A DNA stretch of 64,000 bases, from assembly GCF_000430545.1 (NCBI RefSeq), contig NZ_KE387165.1:186728-250727 (forward strand), read 5' to 3'. A program made the position numbers and the translations under genes. The notes beneath the pieces are model-generated. The model was not told the origin of the DNA, did no database searches, and was given only the letters and a program-made list of their open reading frames with translations. The DNA comes from Tenacibaculum ovolyticum DSM 18103 (lineage in GTDB: Bacteria > Bacteroidota > Bacteroidia > Flavobacteriales > Flavobacteriaceae). This document shows positions 51,726-62,219 of this stretch, piece by piece. Numbering within the stretch: position 1 is the stretch's first letter; every line of letters starts with the position of its first letter.

Positions 51726-52051
51726 TTACCTTACTCTATTCTTTTTACTCACCTACAGTTAAATACTGTTAGCTTAATACATATGATTCTATTCATGTTT
51801 TTAAACTTATACAGGTTATAAGCATAGTTAACAGCTAAATATTTCACGAATATTTTTTGTTTTAGCATATAGATTAAGTGAGAGTTTTAAAAAAATTACT
51901 CCTCCTCAATTAAAAAATACGGAGATATGTAAACGTTTATTCTAAGCAAATCTTCAATAAATATGAGGGACAGACTATGTTTTTTTTAGAGATCTAAAAA
52001 AAAATGCAAGAGAATAATCAATTTCAAAACAACTAAGCAACAATTAATTCA
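51726..52051. other. Intergenic region before DUF5916 gene, with A/T hairpin
   Basis: The 326 bases hold an A/T-rich stem (TTTTTTTAGA at 51981-51990 pairing with TCTAAAAAAA at 51993-52002), a possible terminator of the small gene. There is no open frame and no gene remnant that I can recognise. Confidence 0.5.
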
Positions 52052-54268
52052 ATGAAAATAAATCATTTACGCATCGTAATCTTTAGCCTCCTAACATACA
52101 TTTCACATGTTAAAGCACAAGAAAGCGGTAATTTCCCACCTCCTGAAAATCCCCAAGAAATACAAGCAACAAAAGTAACTGGAACAATAACTATTGATGG
52201 TAATTTAACAGAAAGGGATTGGGAAAACGCCTCAATTGTATCCAATTTTTTTAAAATTGAACCCACTCAAGAAGCAAATCATCGCTACAAAACTGAAGTG
52301 AAGATTCTTTTCGATGATAAAAACCTCTATGTAGGAGCTTTTTGCAAGGATTCATTAGGTACAAAAGGAATTAGAATTCAAGATTTAAGACGTGATTTTT
52401 CATATGGTGAGAATGACATTTTTGCGATTCAAATAGACGCACAAAACACCAAGCAATATGCTGTTTCTTTTCAAACAACACCCTATGGTAATAAAAGAGA
52501 TTTACAAAACTTTAATGATAGTTATACTGATAATGACTGGAATGCGCTATGGACAGTGAGAACACAACGTACGGAACAAGGTTATTATGCTGAGTTTGCT
52601 ATTCCGTTTAAATCTTTACGATACGATAAACCTAAAAACGATGTTCCTGTAAATTGGGGAATTACTTTTTTCAGATTGGCACGTAGAGATTATGAACAAA
52701 CAGTGTTTCCTAAAATACCTCAAGCTTTTTCTCCATACCGTATGACTTATGCAGCAAAACTAACCGGATTAGAAGTGCCGCCTCCTTCTGCGAACGTTCG
52801 TATAGATCCTTATGCTTTATATTTATTAGACGAAACCAAGAATGGTAATATTGTAACCAATTCACAAAATGACTTTAAAATTGGCGGTGATGTTAAATGG
52901 GTAGTTTCACCAAATACTGTGGTAGATTTAACTATTAATACCGATTTTGCTCAGGCAGATGTAGACAGAGCAGTAAACAATTTAGATAGATTTAACATAT
53001 TTTTTCCTGAAAGACGACAATTTTTCCTCGAAAATTCAGGTATTTGGGCAGGGGCTTCAGAAAAAAATATAGTTCCATTTTTTAGTAGACAAATAGGATT
53101 ACAAGGTGGTTTTAATGCTTCACCAGCACCCATAGATATTGGCGCTAGATTTACCAATAGAAATAAAAAAAAGACGCTTGCTGGATTATACGTACACCAA
53201 GGAAATACAGATGCTTCGGCAGCAGCAAACTTTGGAGTTTTTCGATATTTACAAAATTACAACAAGGAAAATAATATTGGATTAATGCTTACACATCGTT
53301 TAAATGAAAAAAGTAATGCATTATCCTTAGATGAAAACAATAATACTACCATTACCATAGATGGTTTAATACGCCCAAGAAATGAATGGACAGTTTCTTA
53401 CCTAGCATCTGCATCTAAAGACGAAGCCATCGACAAATGGGGATATGCAGGTACATTTTCAGCAAAATACACTACTAATAAAATATATGCAAGTTGGAAA
53501 TCTAACTTTGTAAGTAAAAACTATGAGCCTGCTATGGGGTTTGTTTATCAAAAGAATGTAATACAACACAATCCTGGTGGATATCTTATTTTACGTCCCA
53601 AAGCATTACCATGGATTCGTCGTTGGGATCCTGGTGTTTTCGCGAAATATTATCACGATTTTAACAATCCTTCAAAATTTCAGCAAGCTAGTTTGTATTT
53701 CTTTCCAGTATATATCTTTTTTAAGGATAATAGTTTTGTAGAATATGCTATATCTCCTACATGGCAGAATATTAATTTTAATTTTGCTCCTTTAGGGCTC
53801 TCTATTGCTCAAGATCGTTATTTCTATACACGACAATTTGTTCGGTATAATTCTGATCGCTCTAAAAAGTTTTCTTTATCTGGAAAATTTGAATGGGGCG
53901 ATTTCTACAATGGTAAACGAGAAACGTTAACATCAGGAGTACGTTATGCTCCAATACCGCATTTTTCTGTATCAATTGATTATGAATATAATCATCTGAA
54001 AAATATTGGTTTGCAAGAACAAAATTTAGAAACCAATCTATATTCTGGAGGTTTTCGCTTAGCATTAAACCCTAGAGTACAGCTATCAACATTTTACCAA
54101 CACAATTCTTTTAATGAACAAGGTAGATGGAATGCTCGTTTTAGTTGGGAATACAAACCAAACTCTTTTATTTACCTAGTATACAACAACACTCAAAATA
54201 ATAGTTTTGACCCTATACAAACTAACACGCAATTTATAGGGAAATTAACCTTCTTAAAACAATTTTAA
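52052..54268 (+). CDS. DUF5916 outer-membrane protein with CBM9-like N-domain
   Basis: The 738-residue protein has a signal peptide (ending near HVKAQE). A CBM9-like beta domain (about 35-230; ITIDGNLTERDWENAS, GAFCKDSLGTKGIRI) is followed by the DUF5916 domain, likely a beta-barrel (FFPERRQFFLENSGIW) ending with FLKQF. This family lies in the outer membrane and is uncharacterised. The upstream small His/Cys gene is 326 bases away, so linkage is by position only. Confidence 0.88.
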   Translation: MKINHLRIVIFSLLTYISHVKAQESGNFPPPENPQEIQATKVTGTITIDGNLTERDWENASIVSNFFKIEPTQEANHRYKTEVKILFDDKNLYVGAFCKDSLGTKGIRIQDLRRDFSYGENDIFAIQIDAQNTKQYAVSFQTTPYGNKRDLQNFNDSYTDNDWNALWTVRTQRTEQGYYAEFAIPFKSLRYDKPKNDVPVNWGITFFRLARRDYEQTVFPKIPQAFSPYRMTYAAKLTGLEVPPPSANVRIDPYALYLLDETKNGNIVTNSQNDFKIGGDVKWVVSPNTVVDLTINTDFAQADVDRAVNNLDRFNIFFPERRQFFLENSGIWAGASEKNIVPFFSRQIGLQGGFNASPAPIDIGARFTNRNKKKTLAGLYVHQGNTDASAAANFGVFRYLQNYNKENNIGLMLTHRLNEKSNALSLDENNNTTITIDGLIRPRNEWTVSYLASASKDEAIDKWGYAGTFSAKYTTNKIYASWKSNFVSKNYEPAMGFVYQKNVIQHNPGGYLILRPKALPWIRRWDPGVFAKYYHDFNNPSKFQQASLYFFPVYIFFKDNSFVEYAISPTWQNINFNFAPLGLSIAQDRYFYTRQFVRYNSDRSKKFSLSGKFEWGDFYNGKRETLTSGVRYAPIPHFSVSIDYEYNHLKNIGLQEQNLETNLYSGGFRLALNPRVQLSTFYQHNSFNEQGRWNARFSWEYKPNSFIYLVYNNTQNNSFDPIQTNTQFIGKLTFLKQF

Positions 54269-54440
54269 AAGTTAATACTCAATTATAAAAAAATCAAAAT
54301 CAGAGTTGTAGTGTTTTCAATAATACGAAAGCACTATAACAATGACTTTATCTTTTGTTTTTTAAAATGATTTTCAGCAATAAGAATTCTGAAGAAGTGA
54401 AGGCTTAAAAGCAAAGTACATATTTGTTTTTATAACAAAA

Positions 54441-54470
54441 AAAAGCCTTTCAGTTTCCTGAAAGGCTTTT
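54441..54470 (-). terminator. Intrinsic terminator after tRNA gene
   Basis: AAAAGCCTTTCAG pairs with CTGAAAGGCTTTT around a TTTC loop, 8 bases beyond the tRNA 3' end. Confidence 0.9.
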
Positions 54471-54478
54471 GCTAATAG

Positions 54479-54551
<73 letters not shown>

Positions 54552-54636
54552 ATTTCGAGTGCAAATATACCACTATTTATCTGTTCTACACAAATAAATC
54601 ATAATTATTTTTTTTAACACGCTAAGAGTAAAATTA

Positions 54637-54679
54637 TAAAATGAAACATCGAAAATTTAGTTTTCGATGTTTCATTTTA
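54637..54679 (-). terminator. Intrinsic terminator after acs
   Basis: A perfect 19-bp stem (54637-54655 with 54661-54679, loop TTTAG) lies 12 bases beyond the acs stop codon. Confidence 0.9.
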
Positions 54680-54691
54680 TTAAGTACTATT

Positions 54692-56599
54692 TTACAAGAC
54701 ATTATCCATTATATCCTGAACACATTCTGGATTTAAAAGTGTACTTGTATCTCCAAGGTTACTCGTATCTTTACTTGCTATTTTACGTAAAATACGTCTC
54801 ATAATTTTTCCGCTACGTGTTTTTGGCAATCCTTTTGTAAATTGAACCTTGTCTAATTTTGCAATTGGTCCAATTTGTTCGGTTATAATCTGGTTAATTT
54901 CTTTGCGCAAATTATTATGATCTCTTCCTTCTCCTGTTTCTTTTAAAGTAACATAACCATATAACGCATTTCCTTTTATATCATGTGGAAACCCAACAAT
55001 TGCACTTTCTGAAACTGCTGGATGCTCATTAATCGCATCTTCTATAGGTGCGGTTCCTAAATTATGCCCTGAAACAATAATAACATCATCAACTCGCCCA
55101 GTTATTCTATAATATCCTACTTCATCTCTAAGCGCTCCATCACCCGTAAAGTACATATTCTCGTAAGCAGAAAAGTAAGTATCTTTATAACGTTGATGGT
55201 TTCCCCAAATAGTTCTAGCCATACTAGGCCAAGGGAATTTTATACATAAACGACCGTCAACTTGGTTTCCTTTTATTTCTTCCCCTTTTTCATCCATTAA
55301 TGTTGGCTGAATACCTATAAATGGTAATGTTGCATAAGTTGGTTTTGTTGGCGTACAAAAAGGAATTGGTGTTATCATTATACCCCCTGTTTCTGTTTGC
55401 CACCAGGTATCAACAATAGGTGATTTTTTCTTACCTATATTATCATCATACCAATGCCATGCTTCTTCATTAATAGGTTCACCAACGGTTCCTAACACCT
55501 TTAAACTTGACAAATCGTACTTTTCTACATTCTCTACTCCTTCTTTAGCTAATGCTCTAATAGCTGTTGGTGCAGTATAAAATTGAGATACTTTATGCTT
55601 TTGTACAATTTCCCAAAAGCGCCCATAATCTGGATAACTTGGCACTCCTTCAAACATAACAGTTGTTGCTCCATTTGCTAATGGACCATACACAATATAG
55701 CTATGCCCTGTTATCCAACCAATATCAGCAGTACACCAATAAACATCGTTTTCTCTATATTGAAAAACATTTTTAAAAGTATATGCACTATAAATCATAT
55801 ACCCCGCTGTAGTATGAACCATACCTTTAGGTGTTCCTGTAGAACCAGAAGTATACAATATAAATAAGGGGTCTTCAGCATTCATAACTTCAACCTCTAT
55901 TTCACCTGAAGCTTCTTCTAATAAAGGCTGTAACCATTCATCACGTCCTTCTTTCATATTAATGTCAGTATTAATACGTTTTACCACTAAAACAGTTTCC
56001 ACACATTTACAATCTTCTAAAGCTTCATCTACAATTCCTTTTAAATCAATAGTTTTAGCTCCACGATATGATCCGTCGGATGTAATAACCATTTTACAAT
56101 CTGAATCATTTATTCTTGTTGCTAGTGCATTAGACGAAAAACCTGCAAACACAACAGAATGTATTGCCCCTATTCGAGCACAAGCCAACAAAGAAATGGC
56201 TAATTCTGGAATCATTGGCAGATAAATACAAACTCTATCTCCTTTTTTAATTCCTTTAGCCTTTAGAACATTTGCAAATTTATTAACACGATGATATAAT
56301 TGCCTATAAGAAATGTGTTCAGCCGCTTCTTTTGGATCATTTGGCTCAAACAAAATGGCTGTTTTATCACCTCTCGTTGCTAAATGCCTATCTATACAAT
56401 TCTCAGTAATGTTTAATTTCCCTCCTTCAAACCATTTTACTTCAGGTTTCTTAAAATCCCAACTTAAAACATTATCCCATTTTTTTCGCCAAACAAAATG
56501 TTCTTCTGCTATTTCTTCCCAAAATGCTTCAGGACTTCGAACTGATTTTCTATATATTTGATAATACTCTTCAAAATGTTTTATGTGATAATTACTCAT
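54692..56599 (-). CDS. acs: Acetyl-CoA synthetase
   Basis: The 635-residue AMP-forming enzyme makes acetyl-CoA from acetate, ATP and CoA. Motifs A3 (LYTSGSTGTPKGMVHTT), A5 (DTWWQTETGG) and the acetylatable lysine near 610 (PKTRSGKIMRRIL) are all intact, as are the ACAS N-terminal residues. It heads the 3' side of a leftward acetate module containing a two-component system, symporter subunits and a porin. Confidence 0.97.
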   Translation of the reverse strand: MSNYHIKHFEEYYQIYRKSVRSPEAFWEEIAEEHFVWRKKWDNVLSWDFKKPEVKWFEGGKLNITENCIDRHLATRGDKTAILFEPNDPKEAAEHISYRQLYHRVNKFANVLKAKGIKKGDRVCIYLPMIPELAISLLACARIGAIHSVVFAGFSSNALATRINDSDCKMVITSDGSYRGAKTIDLKGIVDEALEDCKCVETVLVVKRINTDINMKEGRDEWLQPLLEEASGEIEVEVMNAEDPLFILYTSGSTGTPKGMVHTTAGYMIYSAYTFKNVFQYRENDVYWCTADIGWITGHSYIVYGPLANGATTVMFEGVPSYPDYGRFWEIVQKHKVSQFYTAPTAIRALAKEGVENVEKYDLSSLKVLGTVGEPINEEAWHWYDDNIGKKKSPIVDTWWQTETGGIMITPIPFCTPTKPTYATLPFIGIQPTLMDEKGEEIKGNQVDGRLCIKFPWPSMARTIWGNHQRYKDTYFSAYENMYFTGDGALRDEVGYYRITGRVDDVIIVSGHNLGTAPIEDAINEHPAVSESAIVGFPHDIKGNALYGYVTLKETGEGRDHNNLRKEINQIITEQIGPIAKLDKVQFTKGLPKTRSGKIMRRILRKIASKDTSNLGDTSTLLNPECVQDIMDNVL

Positions 56600-56769
56600 T
56601 ATTCGTTAATTTTTTAATTATAAATTCTGGTATTTTAGTATTGATATATTTATCTTATACTACCTATTACTGTAATATTCTTTTTACCTACAACAACATC
56701 TTTTTTATTTTTAATAAAGACTATATTTTAGACAAGTAATATTCTCCTTATAAAAGGTTGAATAACTTA

Positions 56770-56991
56770 TTATTTAGAATTATTAGAGTTAAATAAGCCG
56801 AACCAATTAGGGTTAAGAACCTTTAGTTTTATAAGAGACCAAGGCATAACAACAAGACATAAACCGATTACAAGAGATTGTAATACAGTTACGCCTGTTT
56901 CACTTTCGAACTTTATTCTATAAAATAAAGTGAGTACAATATAGATAGTAATAAGAATATCTGATGTACGTGGTTTTATTTGGTAATTCAC
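56770..56991 (-). CDS. Small membrane protein between regulator and acs
   Basis: The 73-residue protein has two predicted helices (about 10-26 and 37-54) and no recognisable motif. It lies on the same strand between the CheY-like regulator (74 bases upstream) and acs (170 bases downstream). I cannot assign a function; codon use and hydrophobic pattern support a real gene. Confidence 0.6.
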   Translation of the reverse strand: MNYQIKPRTSDILITIYIVLTLFYRIKFESETGVTVLQSLVIGLCLVVMPWSLIKLKVLNPNWFGLFNSNNSK

Positions 56992-57065
56992 GTCTTAAAA
57001 TTTTAATTAAACATTGTTTGTTTGCACACAAAACCAATATTTAAGAAAGACTTACAAGACTACTT

Positions 57066-57431
57066 TTAAGTCACAAGTTCCATAATTTCTGAAACTATTT
57101 TCTTTACTGAAAAAGGTTTTATTAAATATTTATCTGCTCCAAGACTTAACCCTTTTTCAATATCTGAAGCTTTATTTTTTGCTGTTAAGAAAACTACCTT
57201 CATAGCCTCTAAACTTTTTGTTTCCTTAATATATTTTAATGTTTGATATCCGTCAACATTTGGCATCATAATATCTAACAATACTATTTTTGGAATATTA
57301 TTTTTTAATATCTCTAATGCTTCACTACCATCTCGTGCAATAAACACTTCAAACCCCTTCTTTTTAAAGGCATATTCTAGAGTCATTACGATATTAGGCT
57401 CATCATCAACTATTAAAATTTTGTTCTTCAT
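57066..57431 (-). CDS. Single-domain response regulator (CheY-like)
   Basis: The 121-residue receiver has acidic pocket DDE at 9-11, phospho-acceptor Asp53 in LLDIMMPNVDG, a TAKN region and Lys near 106 in YLIKPF. No output domain is present. It starts 15 bases after the kinase gene stop, so it is the likely partner. In Proteobacteria the CrbR regulator of acs is a LuxR-type DNA-binding protein, so regulation must differ here. Confidence 0.93.
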   Translation of the reverse strand: MKNKILIVDDEPNIVMTLEYAFKKKGFEVFIARDGSEALEILKNNIPKIVLLDIMMPNVDGYQTLKYIKETKSLEAMKVVFLTAKNKASDIEKGLSLGADKYLIKPFSVKKIVSEIMELVT

Positions 57432-57446
57432 AAATCAGCTTACAAT

Positions 57447-60137
57447 TTAACTAATTGGCAGTGTAAAAACAAATTTTGCTCCTGATTTTATTTCCTTTGA
57501 TGCCCATATTTTTCCATTGTGTTTTTCAACAATTTGTTTTGTAATGGCTAATCCTAATCCGCTACCTTCTGGTTTTATTGTATTTTGATGTTGAGATTGA
57601 TAAAATTTATCAAAAATATAATCAATATCTTCTTCTGGAACCCCTTTTCCATTATCACTTACAGCTATTTCTAGTAGTTCACCCCTTAACTTAGTGTCAA
57701 TTTCAATATACCCTGATTCTGAATCACAAAATTTAATAGCATTAGAGATTAGATTGTATAAAACCTGAAGAATTCTATCTTCATCATAATATATCTTATA
57801 ATTATTTACATTTTTTACCGTTATTCTGATTTGTTTTTTTGCAGCAATAGGCTGTATTCTCTCCACTGCTTTTTTAATAGTTTCTTGAATATCTAGAAAA
57901 TTTATGTCTAAACTCAACCTTCTTGTTTCTAGCTTTTCAAAGTCAAGAATATTATTAATTAACCTTCCTAATCTATCTGAATCTTGAAGTATGTTTGTAA
58001 GAAATTGTTTTTTTATTTCTTTAGGCATATCATCATCTTCATCCATTAAAAGTTCAGTTGCTGCTCTAATTCCGGTAATAGGCGTTTTCAGTTCATGAGC
58101 AACAGTATCTAAAAACTCATCCTTTTGCTTATCTTTAACTACAAGCTCTTTATTAGCATCTTTTAATTTTGAAGATAATTCTGATAACTCATCTGATTTT
58201 TCAAGAAGTATCTTATTACTTACAATATTATCTTTTGATTCTTCTAGTATTCTAAGCACCTCAACTAGACTTATTTGTTCTTCTTTTACAACACTTGCTA
58301 TTAATATTTTTGCTGAAGCACTACCGATACTTCCTGTTAGTAATTTTTCAGAAAAATTAATTAATCTAGAATCAGCCAACTGTATATCTTGCGGCAACTT
58401 ATATTTAGTAAAAAAGAGTTTTAAAGCTCTCGTTGCTTTTTTCTCTCCTAAAAACCGAACAAGTACACTTTTGATATCTGCCACATAAGCTTCTCCTTTC
58501 CAAACCAATGCATTGTCTTGTAATACCGAAAAGTTCTTACTATCTACAAACATTTCAGCATAATTACGCTCTCTATAATTACCTTTTGACACAATAGAAA
58601 ACATCAAATATGCTAATAAGTTAAATAAAATACTCCAGAAAAAGGCGTGTGCAGGTGGACTTAAAAAATCGATACCAAACAGTGCATAAGGCTTGAGTGC
58701 GGCAATATTATTTAATCCATAGACTATAAAATCATCTGTTCCTGTATAAACAGCTAATGTAAATGGGAGTATTAATGTATACACGGTAATGCAAAAACCT
58801 ATAATTATACCAATTATTGCTCCTTTTGACGAACCACGGTTCCAGAAAAGCCCAATGAAGAAAGAAGGTGCTAGCTGAGCTATAATCACGAAAGAAATTA
58901 AACCTATAGAATACAAGGATAATTCTCTTGAAAAAGAAACATAAAAGAAATACGCTATTATGATAATTGTAAAAATAGAAATACGTCTAATATTCTTAAT
59001 ATACTTCTCATTTCGTTCTGTTTGATTTTTTATGAATTTATCTAAAAAACCATAAGGAATAATAAGGTTATTACTCACCATTGTTGACAATGCTAATGTC
59101 GAAACTACAACCATAGAGATTACTGCAGAAAATCCACCAAGAAAAACCAATGTTGCAAGAAAAGAATTACCATTTTCCAAAGGAAGTAATAAGGTATAAT
59201 ATTCTGCATTTGCATCCTCTCCAAAAGTTATTTTCCCTGCCCAAGCAATAAAAATAACAAACACATTAAATAATAATAGATACAATGGAAATAACCAAAT
59301 AGCTTTTTTTAAATATTTTTCTCGATTATTTTCTAACACAGAAACCTGAAACTGCCTTGGTAATAAAAATATTGACATAAAAGATAATGAAATCATAAAA
59401 AACCAATTAAAACCATCTTCTAATCCCGAGAGAGTTGTTAGATCTTTAAAATTAGCTACGTTCACTATTTTATTATAAATAGCTGTTGTGCCATCGAATA
59501 AATAAAAAGTTACATAAAACCCAATGACCAAAAAGAATATTAATTTTAATACAGACTCAAAAGCTACCGCGGTAATTATTCCTGTATGTTTTTCAGAAGC
59601 ATCTGCTTTTTGTGTTCCAAAAAAAGTAGCGAATATCGCTAAAATTAATGCTACATAAAATGTAGAATCATCTAATATGCTTATTGAAACATCACTCGTT
59701 CTCCCAGCCATAATTTCAAACGTTTCCGATACAGCCTTAAGCTGTAGAGAGATGTATGGTAATGTTCCCAGAAGACAAACAACAGTAACTAAAGCTCCTA
59801 AAAATCTATTATTTCCATAACGTAATGAAATAAAATCGGCTATCGATGAAATTTTATTCTGTTTAGAAATTCGTATTACTTTACGTAAAACTAAAATCCA
59901 TAAAGGTGCAGCAATTACAGGGCCTAAATAAATAGGCAAAAAATCAATTCCAGAATTAGCAGCAATACCTATGCTTCCATAATATGTCCAGGCAGAGCAA
60001 TAAACTGCTAGTGATAATGTATAAACATACGGATTATTTACCCATTTACTTTTCTTCTTTTTTTCTGCAAGAAAAGCAATATAAAATAACACTGCCAAAT
60101 ACACTACAATAATAATTATAAGTGTAAAATTATTCAT
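57447..60137 (-). CDS. SLC5 transporter-histidine kinase fusion (CrbS/CbrA type)
   Basis: The 896-residue protein has an N-terminal sodium/solute symporter domain (about 1-530, about 13 helices), a STAC domain (about 575-640; LLTGSIGSASAKILIAS), a coiled coil, HisKA with His681 in DTVAHELKTPI and HATPase (NAIKFC, DNGKGV, GSGLGLAI). No PAS domain is obvious, unlike many CbrA. CrbS-type kinases sense acetate or its metabolism and control acs. The 64-residue gene upstream overlaps it by 8 bases. Confidence 0.93.
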   Translation of the reverse strand: MNNFTLIIIIVVYLAVLFYIAFLAEKKKKSKWVNNPYVYTLSLAVYCSAWTYYGSIGIAANSGIDFLPIYLGPVIAAPLWILVLRKVIRISKQNKISSIADFISLRYGNNRFLGALVTVVCLLGTLPYISLQLKAVSETFEIMAGRTSDVSISILDDSTFYVALILAIFATFFGTQKADASEKHTGIITAVAFESVLKLIFFLVIGFYVTFYLFDGTTAIYNKIVNVANFKDLTTLSGLEDGFNWFFMISLSFMSIFLLPRQFQVSVLENNREKYLKKAIWLFPLYLLLFNVFVIFIAWAGKITFGEDANAEYYTLLLPLENGNSFLATLVFLGGFSAVISMVVVSTLALSTMVSNNLIIPYGFLDKFIKNQTERNEKYIKNIRRISIFTIIIIAYFFYVSFSRELSLYSIGLISFVIIAQLAPSFFIGLFWNRGSSKGAIIGIIIGFCITVYTLILPFTLAVYTGTDDFIVYGLNNIAALKPYALFGIDFLSPPAHAFFWSILFNLLAYLMFSIVSKGNYRERNYAEMFVDSKNFSVLQDNALVWKGEAYVADIKSVLVRFLGEKKATRALKLFFTKYKLPQDIQLADSRLINFSEKLLTGSIGSASAKILIASVVKEEQISLVEVLRILEESKDNIVSNKILLEKSDELSELSSKLKDANKELVVKDKQKDEFLDTVAHELKTPITGIRAATELLMDEDDDMPKEIKKQFLTNILQDSDRLGRLINNILDFEKLETRRLSLDINFLDIQETIKKAVERIQPIAAKKQIRITVKNVNNYKIYYDEDRILQVLYNLISNAIKFCDSESGYIEIDTKLRGELLEIAVSDNGKGVPEEDIDYIFDKFYQSQHQNTIKPEGSGLGLAITKQIVEKHNGKIWASKEIKSGAKFVFTLPIS

Positions 60138-60324
60138 AGTGTCGTTTTAATACTATTGCTGATATAATAATAGATAGTAACCAAATAGAGAATATAAAAA
60201 AATAAAATGTAGGAATACCGAATACCGCTCCTTCAAAATTAAAAATTAAGACAAAGGGGACATTAAATAGTAAAAACAACACAATCGAAAGAACGATTAG
60301 TTTTTGTTCGTGACGTTTCTTCAT
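60130..60324 (-). CDS. Small two-helix membrane protein overlapping the kinase gene
   Basis: The 64-residue protein has a basic N-terminus and two helices (about 9-30 and 36-58). Its end overlaps the start of the SLC5-kinase by 8 bases, implying translational coupling. I infer a small partner of the transporter-like domain, by analogy with the DUF4212 subunit of the nearby symporter; the family is not recognised. Confidence 0.75.
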   Translation of the reverse strand: MKKRHEQKLIVLSIVLFLLFNVPFVLIFNFEGAVFGIPTFYFFIFSIWLLSIIISAIVLKRHYE

Positions 60325-60380
60325 TAAAATTATACTAATTGTTCATACGTTTATTCGGATGGTAAAAAGTAGTAAAAAAA

Positions 60381-60410
60381 ATCAGCATTACAAAAATTGT
60401 AATGCCGATT
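60381..60410 (-). terminator. Terminator after the symporter gene
   Basis: GCATTAC and GTAATGC pair around a 7-base loop with outer ATC/GAT pairs (one mismatch), followed on the minus strand by a T-rich run. Confidence 0.75.
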
Positions 60411-60485
60411 ACTTTTAACTAACTAGATTAAAAATAGTCCTCTTATTCTTTTAGCTTAATATTTCAGAATAATAGTTCCTTTCTT

Positions 60486-62192
60486 TTAATGAGCTGAAGC
60501 TTCTCCTGCTCCCGAAGGTATTCTAATATTCTCTACTATTTCTTGAACATTTTCTGGTGGCGCAGGTGTCATTCTTGAGATAACTACAGATATCACAAAG
60601 TTTACAAACATTGCTACAGTACCAAATCCTTCAGGAGAAATTCCAAACCACCAACTAGATTTTAAACCAGCTACAGCAGATTTACCTCCATCAAAAATTC
60701 CGAATTTGAATTTCAACATATAAAGCAACATTAAACTTAATCCTATAACCATACCAGCAATAGCTCCTTCTTTATTCATACGTTTATCAAATATACCCAG
60801 TACAATGGCAGGAAAAAAGGAGGCTGCCGCAAGACCAAAGGCCAAGGCGACGACGGCGGCGACAAATCCTGGTGGATTTATACCAAAATACCCAGCAATT
60901 ACAACTGCTACAGCTGCTGCTAAACGCGCAGCAACAAGCTCGCCTTTTTCACTAATTTTTGGCATTAGAATTTTCTTAAATAAATCATGAGAAATTGAAG
61001 ATGCAATCACTAATAACAATCCTGCTGCTGTAGATAATGCAGCTGCTAAACCACCAGCACCTACCAGTGCAATTACCCAATTAGGTAGTTTTGCTATTTC
61101 TGGATTTGCGAGTACCATAATATCTCGATCTATTGTTAATTCATTTGTTGCTTTATCAGCAACATACTGAACTACACCATCACTATTTTTATCTTCAAAA
61201 CCTAACAACCCTGTTTTTTCCCAATTACCAAACCATTGCGGCAATTCTTCATATTTTTCGTTACTTACCGTTTCTACAAGATTAACTCTTGCAAATACCG
61301 CTACTGCTGGAATTGTTGTATACATAATAGCTATAAATAACAAAGCCCAACCTGCTGATTTTCTTGCGTCTTTAACCTTTGGCACTGTGAAAAAACGAAC
61401 AATAACATGAGGTAATCCTGCTGTACCCGCCATTAGAGCCAATGTTATAGCAAAAACATCCATCATCGATTTACTCCCTGTGGTATATTGGCTAAATCCT
61501 AATTCAGCATGTAAACTATCTAATTTATCTAATAAATAAACGCCATCTTTTCCTGCCCCTCCAAATCCTAATTGAGGGATAATATTTCCTGTCATTTCAT
61601 ACGAAATATAAATAGCAGGTACCATAAAAGCAAAAATAAGTACACAGTATTGCGCTACTTGTGTATAGGTAATTCCTTTCATTCCTCCCAATACAGCATA
61701 AAAAAGTACGATTGTCATACCAATATAAACACCTGTATCAATATCTACTTCTAAATAACGAGAAAACACAATTCCTACTCCTCTCATTTGACCAGCTACA
61801 TAAGTAAATGATACAATTAAAGCAGCAATTACAGCAACAATACGCGCTACATTAGAATAATATCTATCTCCAATAAAATCGGGCACTGTAAATTTCCCGA
61901 ATTTCCTTAAATAAGGTGCGAGTAACAATGCTAAAAGCACATATCCTCCTGTCCATCCCATTAAATACACAGAGCCATCATAGCCTCCAAAGGATACAAT
62001 ACCTGCTAGTGATATAAATGATGCTGCAGACATCCAATCGGCAGCAGTTGCCATACCGTTAACAATGGGGTGTACGCCACCACCTGCTACATAAAATTCT
62101 TTTGATGATCCTGCTCTGGCCCAAATTGCAATTCCAATATAAAGTGCAAAAGTGATTCCTACGAGTATCCAGGTCCAAGTTAATAGTCCCAT
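60486..62192 (-). CDS. Sodium:solute symporter, large subunit (VC_2705 type, acetate-like)
   Basis: The 568-residue SLC5 protein has about 13 helices and the ActP-like features GGGVHPIVNGMATAADWMSA, LLLAPYLRKFGKFTVPDF and GGLAAALSTAAGLLLVI. A DUF4212 small-subunit gene precedes it by 27 bases, marking the VC_2705 subfamily. With acs and the CrbS-like kinase in the same block, uptake of acetate or a related short acid is the likely role. Confidence 0.93.
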   Translation of the reverse strand: MGLLTWTWILVGITFALYIGIAIWARAGSSKEFYVAGGGVHPIVNGMATAADWMSAASFISLAGIVSFGGYDGSVYLMGWTGGYVLLALLLAPYLRKFGKFTVPDFIGDRYYSNVARIVAVIAALIVSFTYVAGQMRGVGIVFSRYLEVDIDTGVYIGMTIVLFYAVLGGMKGITYTQVAQYCVLIFAFMVPAIYISYEMTGNIIPQLGFGGAGKDGVYLLDKLDSLHAELGFSQYTTGSKSMMDVFAITLALMAGTAGLPHVIVRFFTVPKVKDARKSAGWALLFIAIMYTTIPAVAVFARVNLVETVSNEKYEELPQWFGNWEKTGLLGFEDKNSDGVVQYVADKATNELTIDRDIMVLANPEIAKLPNWVIALVGAGGLAAALSTAAGLLLVIASSISHDLFKKILMPKISEKGELVAARLAAAVAVVIAGYFGINPPGFVAAVVALAFGLAAASFFPAIVLGIFDKRMNKEGAIAGMVIGLSLMLLYMLKFKFGIFDGGKSAVAGLKSSWWFGISPEGFGTVAMFVNFVISVVISRMTPAPPENVQEIVENIRIPSGAGEASAH

Positions 62193-62219
62193 AATATATT
62201 TGTTTAGTTTTTTGTTAGT

